Shown piece after piece: positions 7,845 to 15,887 of a DNA stretch of 22,690 bases (its first letter is position 1; each line of letters opens with the position of its first letter). The translations under genes were made by a program, and so were the position numbers. The notes below the pieces were generated by a model. The model did no database searches. It was not told where the DNA came from and saw nothing but the letters and a program-made list of their open reading frames with translations. The DNA comes from CAZPEV01 sp964585635. Its GTDB lineage: Bacteria; Zixibacteria; MSB-5A5; GN15; JAAZOE01. The stretch spans positions 1 through 22,690 of the forward strand of contig CAZPEV010000035.1 in the NCBI GenBank assembly GCA_964585635.1. Direction: 5' to 3'.

Positions 7845-10074
7845 GTCCAAAGTTCAGCAGGTTTGCCAGCAGATGAATCGCATCCACGTTTAGTCGTTCA
7901 GCCAATTCCAGAAGCGGCAGTCCGCAGTAGATGACCTGACCGTCGCCTATTCGTACAACCGTCAAGTAGCTGCCAAGTTCCCCGGCCGACACGACTTCCC
8001 GGCCCCCTTCCACGATAGCCGGGAAGGCATACCCGGCCTGCCCGATCAGGCCATTGATCAGGGTCGTATCCACCTCATACGGTGCGGCAAACAGGGCCTG
8101 ATCGAATGCGGTGACCGTCGCTTTCGGTGGCGCAGCGCTCTTGGAAGGGTATAGCCCGAACGGAAAGACATCATCCGGCCACCCAAACGACTGGCCCAAC
8201 ACCAACAGATCCCCCCCATTGGCAAGAAAATCGGCCAGGCGGATGCTGTTATTGCGGAGGTCGGCCCAATACGATTCGGCATCGGTTCCGATCACGATCA
8301 GGTTGTACGCTTCCAGCGTGGCCCGCAATAGACCATGGGGAGTCAGCGGTTGGATGGTCGCTTTTGTCATCCTCAGGAAGTCTTCGAGATGCCCTTGCGG
8401 ATCGGGGATAAAGGCAATCGCCCGTTTCTGGGGGATTTCGCATCGCACCACCCTGACGTCGGCCGAGGCCTGCGCCACCGTTTGACCGCCGACCTCCAGG
8501 GATGCCGCCACCCGGCGCGAATCGAAGCCTATCGACCGCCCGGCCGCTAGGTAAACGTTGACATATATGCGGGTTGTTCCCTCCGGCATGACAATTATGG
8601 GGTTGTAGCTGCCGAGGACGATTCCATCGGGAACCTGGATATTCAGCCGCCCCTTTAGTTCGCTTTGGTACGGCTTGCTGATCATCAACTGCCAGTCAAA
8701 CGACTGCGCCAGTGACGTCAGATCGCTTTGCATGAAGGGCCGCAAAAAGGTATACCCCGGAAGAAATTGCAGGCCAACCTCGGCTTCGGCATATTCCCGA
8801 TACGGCAGAGGCAGTTCCACCGGCACCTCCCCCACGATCCCCTCTACCGAAAACTGAAGCGAATCGCCCGGTTCGCCGACGAGGTCGATCGTGCTCAAAT
8901 CGATCAGATTTTCTCGAACGAAGCGCTGGTGCGGCTGAATGGTGGCAAAGACCGAATCAATGGTAATCGCCGCCCTGCCCGTCGGATGAAATTTGAGGTA
9001 GGTCATTCGGAGCGGGGCCGGACCGGCCATTTCGAGATCTAGATTCAACTTGGTCACCCGTCCGGACGGCGTCCGCCGGGTCTCGAACCGGCTGTTCCAG
9101 GTCAGTCCCAGCGATTCGGCAAAGGCCAAGTAGGCCTTTTGCCTGAATATCCGGATGCGATCGGTAATCCGGCCCTTGCCTGCGAAATCGGTTGAAGCGG
9201 CGATCAGGTCGGCCGCTCGGGATATGTCACGATAGGCAACCGCCAGATACTGAACTTGCTTTGAGCGATTCGACTCGATCATCGCCTGGTGGAGGGCGGC
9301 GCGGAAACTGTCCAGCCGCTTTATCGCCTCCGCCTTCAGGGAGGTATCGGCCAAATATTGAGCGATCATCTGAATCAGGGGAAAATCCGGCCGGTTATCG
9401 ATAAAGTCGCGGCTGCCGGCCGGCCGATTGGCGGTCGAATTGACGAGACGATAGCGGCGGAACTGCTGAGGCCGGTAGTCGGCCGGGCCGCCATCCGGGA
9501 AGGCCCGGTTCAGGCTTTCCAACTTAGCCTGATATTTATGATAAAGCTCATTATCCGCCAGAATGACATCGCCCTGGGTGGTGTCGCCGGTGCGGAGAAA
9601 AATCGCCGGTGCAGGAAGTCCCAGGGCGGAATCGGGCGATGCCAGCCGGCCAAGACGGGTCGCCAATTCCACCAGGAACGCCGAATCGGCGCCGGCTGCG
9701 GGGCCGATAATCACGATGTCAGGCGGTCCACCCGGCAGCAGGCGGGCGGCGGCGGAATCGGCCAGAATAGAATCGGCCACCCCCTCCCCGCGACCGATTT
9801 TGGCCAGATGAAACTGATCGTCCGGCGTCGAGACGACCAGGCATCCAGGAAGGGGTGAGGGTACGATACGGGCGATCGAAACGTCCGCACCATACTGCTG
9901 ATTGAGGTACAGCAGCGCGGTCCATTCGATATCGGCGGCATCGGCCGCGAGGCAGAGCACGTTGAGATCCGTCTCGGCGGCCCGAATTTTCCCGGCCAGA
10001 TCCTGGCCGACGACCGCGGAGAAGAGCGTCATCACCGCCGGCAACAGGGCTGCCGTCATCCATGAACTTCTCAT
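7834..10074 (-). CDS. Secreted PIG-L/LmbE-like protein with GATase-like C-terminus, catalytic motif lost
   Basis: 746 residues from the ATG at 10074, beginning with a signal peptide (MRSSW, a hydrophobic stretch to about residue 20, cleavage near VVGQ). The layout matches the long PIG-L-family proteins found in Bacteroidetes-type genomes: an N-terminal deacetylase-like Rossmann region (about 37-165), a helical segment (225-325), beta-rich domains (330-545), then a glutamine-amidotransferase-like fold (about 550-746) with NLIVIGTDAES, FLANGGDLLVLGQS and GDGQVIYCGLPL. The deacetylase zinc motif AHPDDE is replaced by AADAADIE (43-50), and the distal GHxxH region reads GPAAGAD, so zinc binding should be gone. 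I infer a non-catalytic binding or scaffold role. It is first in the operon, its stop overlaps the exporter start, and a strong promoter sits directly upstream. An unrelated ThuA-like protein is the main alternative. Confidence 0.62.
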   Translation of the reverse strand: MRSSWMTAALLPAVMTLFSAVVGQDLAGKIRAAETDLNVLCLAADAADIEWTALLYLNQQYGADVSIARIVPSPLPGCLVVSTPDDQFHLAKIGRGEGVADSILADSAAARLLPGGPPDIVIIGPAAGADSAFLVELATRLGRLASPDSALGLPAPAIFLRTGDTTQGDVILADNELYHKYQAKLESLNRAFPDGGPADYRPQQFRRYRLVNSTANRPAGSRDFIDNRPDFPLIQMIAQYLADTSLKAEAIKRLDSFRAALHQAMIESNRSKQVQYLAVAYRDISRAADLIAASTDFAGKGRITDRIRIFRQKAYLAFAESLGLTWNSRFETRRTPSGRVTKLNLDLEMAGPAPLRMTYLKFHPTGRAAITIDSVFATIQPHQRFVRENLIDLSTIDLVGEPGDSLQFSVEGIVGEVPVELPLPYREYAEAEVGLQFLPGYTFLRPFMQSDLTSLAQSFDWQLMISKPYQSELKGRLNIQVPDGIVLGSYNPIIVMPEGTTRIYVNVYLAAGRSIGFDSRRVAASLEVGGQTVAQASADVRVVRCEIPQKRAIAFIPDPQGHLEDFLRMTKATIQPLTPHGLLRATLEAYNLIVIGTDAESYWADLRNNSIRLADFLANGGDLLVLGQSFGWPDDVFPFGLYPSKSAAPPKATVTAFDQALFAAPYEVDTTLINGLIGQAGYAFPAIVEGGREVVSAGELGSYLTVVRIGDGQVIYCGLPLLELAERLNVDAIHLLANLLNFGHGN

Positions 10075-10110
10075 CGCCGCCAGTATATCAGTTTGATCGG
10101 AGCGTGTCAA
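10075..10110 (-). promoter_or_regulatory. Near-consensus sigma70-type promoter for the PIG-L/ABC operon
   Basis: Read on the minus strand, a perfect -35 TTGACA (10110-10105), exactly 17 bases of spacer and a -10 TATACT (10087-10082) preceded by TGA (extended -10). Only seven bases, GGCGGCG, separate the -10 box from the ATG at 10074-10072, so the expected transcription start falls on or next to the start codon and the message should be leaderless. No Shine-Dalgarno is present, which fits. Confidence 0.75.
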
Positions 10111-10113
10111 TTT

Positions 10114-10141
10114 TTGAATTTTGCCTGGGCTGTTTTATGTT
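10114..10141 (+). promoter_or_regulatory. Candidate promoter for the eno operon
   Basis: TTGAAT (10114-10119), 16 bases, then TATGTT (10136-10141): four of six matches in each box. It would start transcription about 60 bases before the eno ATG and lies back to back with the minus-strand promoter, the two -35 boxes only three bases apart. Weaker than its partner but correctly placed; no other good candidate is visible in the 132-base divergent spacer. Confidence 0.4.
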
Positions 10142-10206
10142 GCCTCGAACCGCATCGCGCGGTAGCTTTTTTGGCTGAGGCGGCAGACGGAAACAGAGGA
10201 GAGATT

Positions 10207-11502
10207 ATGACCGACTTTTTGCATATATCGGCCCGCGAAATTCTGGATTCGCGAGGCACCCCGACCGTGGAGGTCGACGTGTTGCTCGACGACGGCAGCA
10301 TGGGACGCGCCGCGGTGCCCTCGGGGGCATCGACCGGCGCGCACGAGGCGGTGGAACTGCGCGACGGCGATGAGAAGCGGTACTTCGGCAAGGGGGTCAC
10401 CAGGGCGGTCAACAATGTCAATGAAATTATCGCTCCCGCCATTCTGGAGGAGGAACTCGATCCCTTCAATCAGATTAGCCTGGATCATTTTCTGATTGAC
10501 CTCGACGGGACGGAGACGAAAGCAAAGCTGGGGGCCAACGCCGTCCTGGGCGTTTCGCTGGCGACCGCCAAAGCCTGCGCCGATGCCTGCGGACGGTTTC
10601 TCTACGAGTACATCGGCGGCACCAATGTCAAGCTGCTGCCGGTGCCGATGATGAATATCCTCAACGGCGGCAAGCACGCCGACAACAACGTCGACCTGCA
10701 GGAGTTCATGATCATGCCGGTCGGCGCCCCGACCTTTTCGGAAGCGCTCCGCATGGGGGCCGAGGTGTTCGGCAGCCTCAAAAAGGTTCTGAAGGCCAAG
10801 GGCTACAACACCAGCGTCGGAGACGAGGGCGGGTTTGCGCCCGACCTGAAATCGAACGCCGAAGCGCTGGAGGTCATGGCCCAGGCGGTGGAAAAGTCCG
10901 GCTACAAGCTGGGCGACGATATCCTCTTCGCCCTTGACCCCGCCTCGAGTGAATTCTATGACGGCGATAAGAAGAAATATATCCTCAAGTCGGAAAAGCG
11001 CGAGTTGACCTCGGCCGAAATGATCGATTTCTACGCGGACCTGGTGGCCAAATTCCCGATCATTTCGATTGAGGATGGCCTGGCCGAAGATGATTGGGAC
11101 GGTTGGAAGTTGATGACCCAGCGGCTGGGAAAGAAGATTCAGATTGTCGGCGATGATTTATTCGTGACTAATTCCAAACGGCTGGCACGGGGTATCGCCG
11201 AAAAGGCGGCCAATTCGGTTCTGATCAAGCTGAACCAGATCGGCACCCTGACCGAGACTTTGGAAACGATTGAGATGGCCAAGAAGGCGTCGTTTACCGC
11301 CGTGGTGTCGCATCGTTCGGGCGAGACCGAGGACGCCACGATCGCCGATGTCGTCGTCGCCGCCGGGACCGGCCAGATCAAGACCGGGTCGATCTGCCGG
11401 ACCGACCGGATCGCCAAGTATAATCAGTTGCTTCGGATCGAAGAGCTCTTGGATGACCGCGCCGAGTACCTCGGCCGCGGCGTCTTTTACAATATCAAAT
11501 AG
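10207..11502 (+). CDS. eno: Enolase (phosphopyruvate hydratase)
   Basis: 431 residues, the standard bacterial length. It interconverts 2-phosphoglycerate and phosphoenolpyruvate in glycolysis; in many bacteria it is also an RNA degradosome partner. Recognisable elements: DSRGTPTVEV (14-23), the QEF glutamate E167, DEGG glutamate E207, magnesium ligands D244, E289 and D316, catalytic lysines K341 and K392, and the family signature SHRSGETED (368-376). The ATG at 10207 has a clear AGAGGAG ribosome site five bases upstream and matches family N-termini; the longer open frame back to 10093 would run across the promoter and is rejected. It heads a plus-strand cluster with the FtsB-like, recO and glyS genes and is divergent from the ABC operon. 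Confidence 0.98.
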   Translation: MTDFLHISAREILDSRGTPTVEVDVLLDDGSMGRAAVPSGASTGAHEAVELRDGDEKRYFGKGVTRAVNNVNEIIAPAILEEELDPFNQISLDHFLIDLDGTETKAKLGANAVLGVSLATAKACADACGRFLYEYIGGTNVKLLPVPMMNILNGGKHADNNVDLQEFMIMPVGAPTFSEALRMGAEVFGSLKKVLKAKGYNTSVGDEGGFAPDLKSNAEALEVMAQAVEKSGYKLGDDILFALDPASSEFYDGDKKKYILKSEKRELTSAEMIDFYADLVAKFPIISIEDGLAEDDWDGWKLMTQRLGKKIQIVGDDLFVTNSKRLARGIAEKAANSVLIKLNQIGTLTETLETIEMAKKASFTAVVSHRSGETEDATIADVVVAAGTGQIKTGSICRTDRIAKYNQLLRIEELLDDRAEYLGRGVFYNIK

Positions 11503-11539
11503 GTGGCCGGCGCCGGTGCCGCAACCCGAGTCTCAAAAG

Positions 11540-11887
11540 ATGGCGACCCGCCGGCTGGTTGGCCGGCTGGCGGAGCATGAGCGCGGTTTCAAGCGCAAGA
11601 CCGTCCGTACGGTGGTCGGCCTGATGATCATCTATCTGGTCTACCTGTTTTGCGCCGGGGATTTCGGGTTGTTCCGCATCTATCGCCTCCACCGCCAGCG
11701 GGCGACACTCGACGGCGAATATCGCGACATCGTCGCCGGGGCGGTCGATTATTCGTACCGCCTGCGCCGCTTGCGCACCGATCCGCATTACTTCGAATGG
11801 CTGGCGCGCACCCGCTACGGCTTCTCGCGACCGACCGAAAAAATCTACCGCGTCACCATTCCCCCCCGATTCAATGGCCATCCATAA
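11540..11887 (+). CDS. ftsB: FtsB/DivIC-like septum formation initiator
   Basis: 115 residues. A basic N-terminal tail is followed by one membrane helix (about 24-40), then a short heptad-like coiled-coil region (about 46-78) and the family's C-terminal motif: LRTDPHYFEWLARTRYGFSR, then PTEKIYRV. FtsB/DivIC links FtsL and FtsQ in the divisome and helps activate septal peptidoglycan synthesis. The position just after eno is a recurrent arrangement for this family. Start choice is uncertain: ATG at 11540 or an in-frame GTG at 11516, neither with a good ribosome site. The last 14 bases overlap the recO start. FtsB versus DivIC cannot be separated by sequence alone. Confidence 0.85.
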   Translation: MATRRLVGRLAEHERGFKRKTVRTVVGLMIIYLVYLFCAGDFGLFRIYRLHRQRATLDGEYRDIVAGAVDYSYRLRRLRTDPHYFEWLARTRYGFSRPTEKIYRVTIPPRFNGHP

Positions 11888-12695
11888 GACAGAAGGGATC
11901 ATCCTTTCCTCGGCCGACTGGTCGGAATCATCGCAAACCATTACCGTCTTCACGCCGGACTACGGCAAGCTGGTGCTGAATGTCAAAGGTTCCCGCCGGC
12001 TGAACGGCAAACGGGGCCGGCCCCTACGGTTCGCCCGGCTGGAGTTTTCCTGCTACCTGCGCGAGGGAAGCGAGAGCGGCTACCTGTCGGACGTCGAGCC
12101 GGTCGAGGTGTTCCTGTTCGAAAAGGACGGCCAATTGGGACGGCTGGCCTTTGCGGCGGCGGCGATCGAGCTGCTCAACAACCTGCTGACGCTTCATGAT
12201 CCCCAGCCGGCCTGCTACCAGATCACGCTGTCGTTTTTGCGTCTCATCGACAACGTCGAGAAAAACCGATTGCCGGGGCTGTGCGCCGGCTATATATTGC
12301 GCCTTGCCTCGCTGATGGGGTTTCGGCCCAATTTGGCCGGTTGCGCCGCCTGCGGCCGTGATTTGACACCGCCGGCGACCGACCGTGCCGCCGAATCGGG
12401 TTCATTCCTTTTCAGCGTCGAGCAGGGCGGCCTGGTCTGCGCTGATTGCCGTAACCAGCGGCCGGGGCAGAACCGGATGATCGGGCTGCCGGTCGAGTTG
12501 CGCGACCGCTTTCTAACGATCATGGAATCATCGCTGGAGGAAGCCTCGCATATCAAGCTCCCCTGGCACGACCTGATCACGCTGGTGGAGTTGGTGACGG
12601 CGCTGTTGAAATACCACGCCGGAACGATCCGGCACCTGAAGTCGTTTGACTTTTTGGATAAGTTGACGCGCGCGGTGACAACGTTTGGAGGATAA
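11874..12695 (+). CDS. recO: DNA repair protein RecO
   Basis: 273 residues. The N-terminal OB-fold begins MAIHKTEGIIL..DWSESSQ and continues to about residue 80, with the typical TPDYGKL..VKGSRR pattern. A helical domain follows, with a four-cysteine zinc site: C157xxC160 and C189xxC192. RecO binds single-stranded DNA and, with RecR, loads RecA onto SSB-coated gaps; it also anneals strands. The start ATG lies within the end of the ftsB-like gene (14-base overlap) with no Shine-Dalgarno, so translational coupling is likely. Its own 3' end carries GGAGG, which serves as the ribosome site of glyS. Confidence 0.95.
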   Translation: MAIHKTEGIILSSADWSESSQTITVFTPDYGKLVLNVKGSRRLNGKRGRPLRFARLEFSCYLREGSESGYLSDVEPVEVFLFEKDGQLGRLAFAAAAIELLNNLLTLHDPQPACYQITLSFLRLIDNVEKNRLPGLCAGYILRLASLMGFRPNLAGCAACGRDLTPPATDRAAESGSFLFSVEQGGLVCADCRNQRPGQNRMIGLPVELRDRFLTIMESSLEEASHIKLPWHDLITLVELVTALLKYHAGTIRHLKSFDFLDKLTRAVTTFGG

Positions 12696-14021
<1,326 letters not shown>

Positions 14022-14049
14022 GGGCCGACCTGTGTGTCGGCTCTTTCTT
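14022..14049 (+). terminator. Intrinsic terminator-like hairpin after glyS (repeat copy 1)
   Basis: GGGCCGAC (14022-14029), six-base loop, GTCGGCTC (14036-14043): an 8-bp stem with one G-U pair, followed by TTTCTT. It begins one base after the glyS stop. The element GGTAGGGGCCGACC starting at 14017 recurs exactly at 15855, so this is both a terminator candidate and a dispersed repeat. Confidence 0.6.
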
Positions 14050-14083
14050 GTGCGCGGCCCGCCGTGGTGGGCCCTCGTGCTCC
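14050..14083. repeat. 34-base dispersed repeat, copy 1
   Basis: Begins GTGCGCGGCCCGCCGTGG and matches 17431-17464 over 34 bases with three substitutions. The core GCCCGCCG-GGCGGG-CTC is palindromic and resembles the hairpin at 17489-17520. Non-coding, with no sign of a transposase nearby. Confidence 0.75.
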
Positions 14084-14100
14084 GTCCATGCTGCAACGTC

Positions 14101-14140
14101 ATTGCGAGGAGTCCCGCCCCTGGCGGGGCGACGCGGCAAT
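14101..14140. repeat. REP-like palindromic element (ATTGCGAG...GCAAT)
   Basis: Outer arms ATTGC (14101-14105) and GCAAT (14136-14140) enclose an inner CGCCCC-TGGC-GGGGCG stem (14115-14130). Together with the preceding CGTC it resembles the GTCATTGCGAGGAG-type extragenic palindromes dispersed in many bacterial genomes. A run of six T follows at 14147-14152. Confidence 0.65.
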
Positions 14141-14162
14141 CGCGGCTTTTTTGACGTATGTC

Positions 14163-14182
14163 ACTCCCGCGACCGCGGGAGT
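14163..14182. repeat. REP-like hairpin ACTCCCGC-GACC-GCGGGAGT
   Basis: Perfect 8-bp arms around a 4-base loop, in the context TGTCACTCCCGC..GCGGGAGTCCAG. This resembles the widespread TGTCATTCCCGCG..GCGGGAATCCAG palindromes. It is the third different palindromic element in the 296-base spacer 14022-14317; the rest of that spacer to about 14230 has no coding sense. Confidence 0.65.
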
Positions 14183-14252
14183 CCAGGCAAGATCACCGTG
14201 CGCCGCGTGCAATTCCTGTTTGTCCTAACCACCCCCAAATACCATTTGCATT

Positions 14253-14281
14253 TTGGACAAATTCATATTTGATTATTCTAT
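14253..14281 (+). promoter_or_regulatory. Possible promoter in the AT-rich leader of the membrane-protein gene
   Basis: The stretch 14230-14300 is markedly AT-rich for this window. TTGGAC (14253-14258) with TATTCT (14274-14279, 15-base spacing) or TTCTAT (14276-14281, 17-base spacing) is a weak match to sigma70 boxes. It lies upstream of a purine-rich ribosome region (14297-14315) before the ATG at 14318. Confidence 0.25.
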
Positions 14282-14317
14282 CCATATCTTTGCGCAAGAG
14301 GAAGGGGTAAGAGGGAC

Positions 14318-15760
14318 ATGATTAATTCTGACACTACCAATAAACTACTTGAATTGGCCCGTCAGAGATTCGGCAAGCTTTCTCCCGCCGACGAGAAGCT
14401 ATTCCGTTCAGTGGCGACCGGAGAGCCAGCGGTTTACACGACCGGAGACGAAGAGAAAGACAAGCCTGCCAACGCCGACAAGTGGGGCGAAGACCGAACT
14501 CTTGCCGCCGACCGAATTGCCTGGCTTTGTACCGACAGGCAGGCCAGGGATCTGGTTACGAATAAGGGAATCCTGGTGAGGGGGGCAAAGATAGAAGGGA
14601 GACTCGACCTCGCCAATATCGATATCAGTTTCTGGTTAACATTTTGGAGATGCGCCTTACCGCAAGGCATGATCCTTCAAACTGCTAGCGTCAGGGGGTT
14701 ACATCTTGGCGGCAGCCAGAGCGGACCAATAAGCGCTGACGGAATCAAAGTGGCGGGCGATCTGTTTCTTCGCAACGGCTTCAAGGCGGAAGGAGATGTC
14801 CGGCTGTTAGGCGCAGATATTGGCGGTGACCTTAGCTGTATCAACGGCCAATTCAGCAACGCCAATGGCAATGCCCTCTTTGCCGATGGAATCAAAGTAG
14901 CTGGCAATCTAATACTTCGCGACGGCTTCAAGGCTGACGGCAGAGTTTGTCTTGGGTTTGCGAATGTCGGAATGGGATTAGCCTGCACGAGCGTGAATCC
15001 TGATACCAAAATGACACTCGATCTGCGCGCAGCCAAGGTCGGAACTTTTTGGGATGATGCCGCAAGTTGGCCCGACTGCGGCGACCTTTTTCTTGACGGA
15101 TTTGTATATGAAAGGCTTGACGATCACGCCCCGCGTGACGCCGCATCACGAATAAAGTGGTTGCGGCTGCAACCGGCCGATCAGTTTCTTCCGCAGCCAT
15201 ATGAGCAACTGGCGGCGGTCTTCAAAAAAGAAGGGCTTGAAGAAGATGCCAAGAAAATACTGATCGCCAAGAATGAAGACCCGGCGCGGCTGCGGCAAAT
15301 GCACAACATCTTTCGGAAGGCATGGCATTACGTCAAGATGGTGACCATCCGTTACGGGTATCGCCCGTGGTATGCGCTCATACATGCCGCGATAGTCGTT
15401 CTTCTCGGTTGGGGATTATTTTGGTGTGGTAATCAATTTGGCTTAATCAGTCCGTCGACTACGTTCGCTTACGTCCAATACGCCGACCCGCCCAACAGCC
15501 TGCCGGCTGGCTACCCCACATTCCATTCGTTTGTGTATTCGCTGGACGTGTTCTTGCCGATCATCGATCTGCATCAGGAATCGCATTGGCTTCCGCATCG
15601 TGATACCTTCGACCGTGGACCATACCTTCCTGTCCTGGTGCGTTGGTCGTGGCGGGTATTGGAGTGTAGCCTACAATGGTACATGTGGGCGCAGATTATG
15701 ATCGGGTGGTTGTTGACGTCACTATTCATTGCCGGGTTTACTCGCATTATTCGCAGTTGA
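14318..15760 (+). CDS. Membrane protein with N-terminal G-x-L repeat domain and three C-terminal membrane segments
   Basis: 480 residues, no named function. The first 80 residues are soluble. Residues 85-265 form a beta-solenoid-like repeat region, with pattern GAxIxGDLxL and GIKVAGxLxLRxGFKAxGxVxL; two units (139-181 and 188-227) are close duplicates. A helical linker (275-340) precedes membrane segments at about 351-370, 401-417 and 456-477, with a conserved-looking FHSFVYSLDVFLPIIDLHQE between the first two. The layout resembles pentapeptide-like repeat proteins with a membrane tail often annotated only as hypothetical or, without proof, membrane-associated oxidoreductase. The solenoid is probably cytoplasmic. 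GAGGG sits just before the ATG. Base use is AT-richer than neighbours, and the gene is bracketed by palindromic repeats, suggesting acquisition by transfer. Confidence 0.8.
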   Translation: MINSDTTNKLLELARQRFGKLSPADEKLFRSVATGEPAVYTTGDEEKDKPANADKWGEDRTLAADRIAWLCTDRQARDLVTNKGILVRGAKIEGRLDLANIDISFWLTFWRCALPQGMILQTASVRGLHLGGSQSGPISADGIKVAGDLFLRNGFKAEGDVRLLGADIGGDLSCINGQFSNANGNALFADGIKVAGNLILRDGFKADGRVCLGFANVGMGLACTSVNPDTKMTLDLRAAKVGTFWDDAASWPDCGDLFLDGFVYERLDDHAPRDAASRIKWLRLQPADQFLPQPYEQLAAVFKKEGLEEDAKKILIAKNEDPARLRQMHNIFRKAWHYVKMVTIRYGYRPWYALIHAAIVVLLGWGLFWCGNQFGLISPSTTFAYVQYADPPNSLPAGYPTFHSFVYSLDVFLPIIDLHQESHWLPHRDTFDRGPYLPVLVRWSWRVLECSLQWYMWAQIMIGWLLTSLFIAGFTRIIRS

Positions 15761-15770
15761 AGCTTCATTC

Positions 15771-15851
15771 TGTCATTCTGAACGGAGCGTAGCGGAGTGA
15801 AGCTCTGGCAGCATCGACACCCAGAGACCCTTCGCTTCGCTCAGGGTGACA
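15771..15851. repeat. Inverted-repeat element TGTCATTCTGA ... TCAGGGTGACA
   Basis: The left arm TGTCATTCTGAACGGAGCG (from 15771) pairs imperfectly with the right arm CTTCGCTTCGCTCAGGGTGAC (to 15850). This is the common TGTCATTCTGAGCGAAGCGAAG-type extragenic palindrome seen in many environmental bacterial genomes. It starts 10 bases after the membrane-protein stop. No coding content. Confidence 0.7.
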
Positions 15852-15854
15852 ATT

Positions 15855-15886
15855 GGTAGGGGCCGACCGACGCGTCGGCCCTTTTA
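15855..15886 (+). terminator. Terminator-like hairpin, repeat copy 2
   Basis: GGTAGGGGCCGACC is identical to 14017-14030. The stem GGGCCGAC (15860-15867) and GTCGGCCC (15874-15881) is a perfect 8-bp hairpin with a 6-base loop, followed by TTTTA. It would end plus-strand transcription from the membrane-protein gene before it runs into the convergent serine-hydrolase gene, whose stop is at 15888. Stem bases are conserved between the two copies while the loop differs (CGACGC here, CTGTGT there). Confidence 0.6.
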
Positions 15887-15887
15887 G

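Noticed and set aside
9289..9858. 189-residue plus-strand open frame
   Set aside because: Antisense to the PIG-L-like gene; composition is that of a shadow frame.
10093..10206. Longer N-terminus for enolase
   Set aside because: It would include the divergent promoter boxes and lacks family similarity; ATG 10207 has a good ribosome site.
11270..11539. Longer start for the FtsB-like gene
   Set aside because: This part is an out-of-frame shadow of enolase; the FtsB-like sequence begins only near 11516-11540.
14022..14317. CRISPR array or tRNA in the repeat-rich spacer
   Set aside because: The palindromes differ from one another and have no regular repeat-spacer period, and no cloverleaf or T-loop motif is visible. 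REP-like elements explain the pattern.
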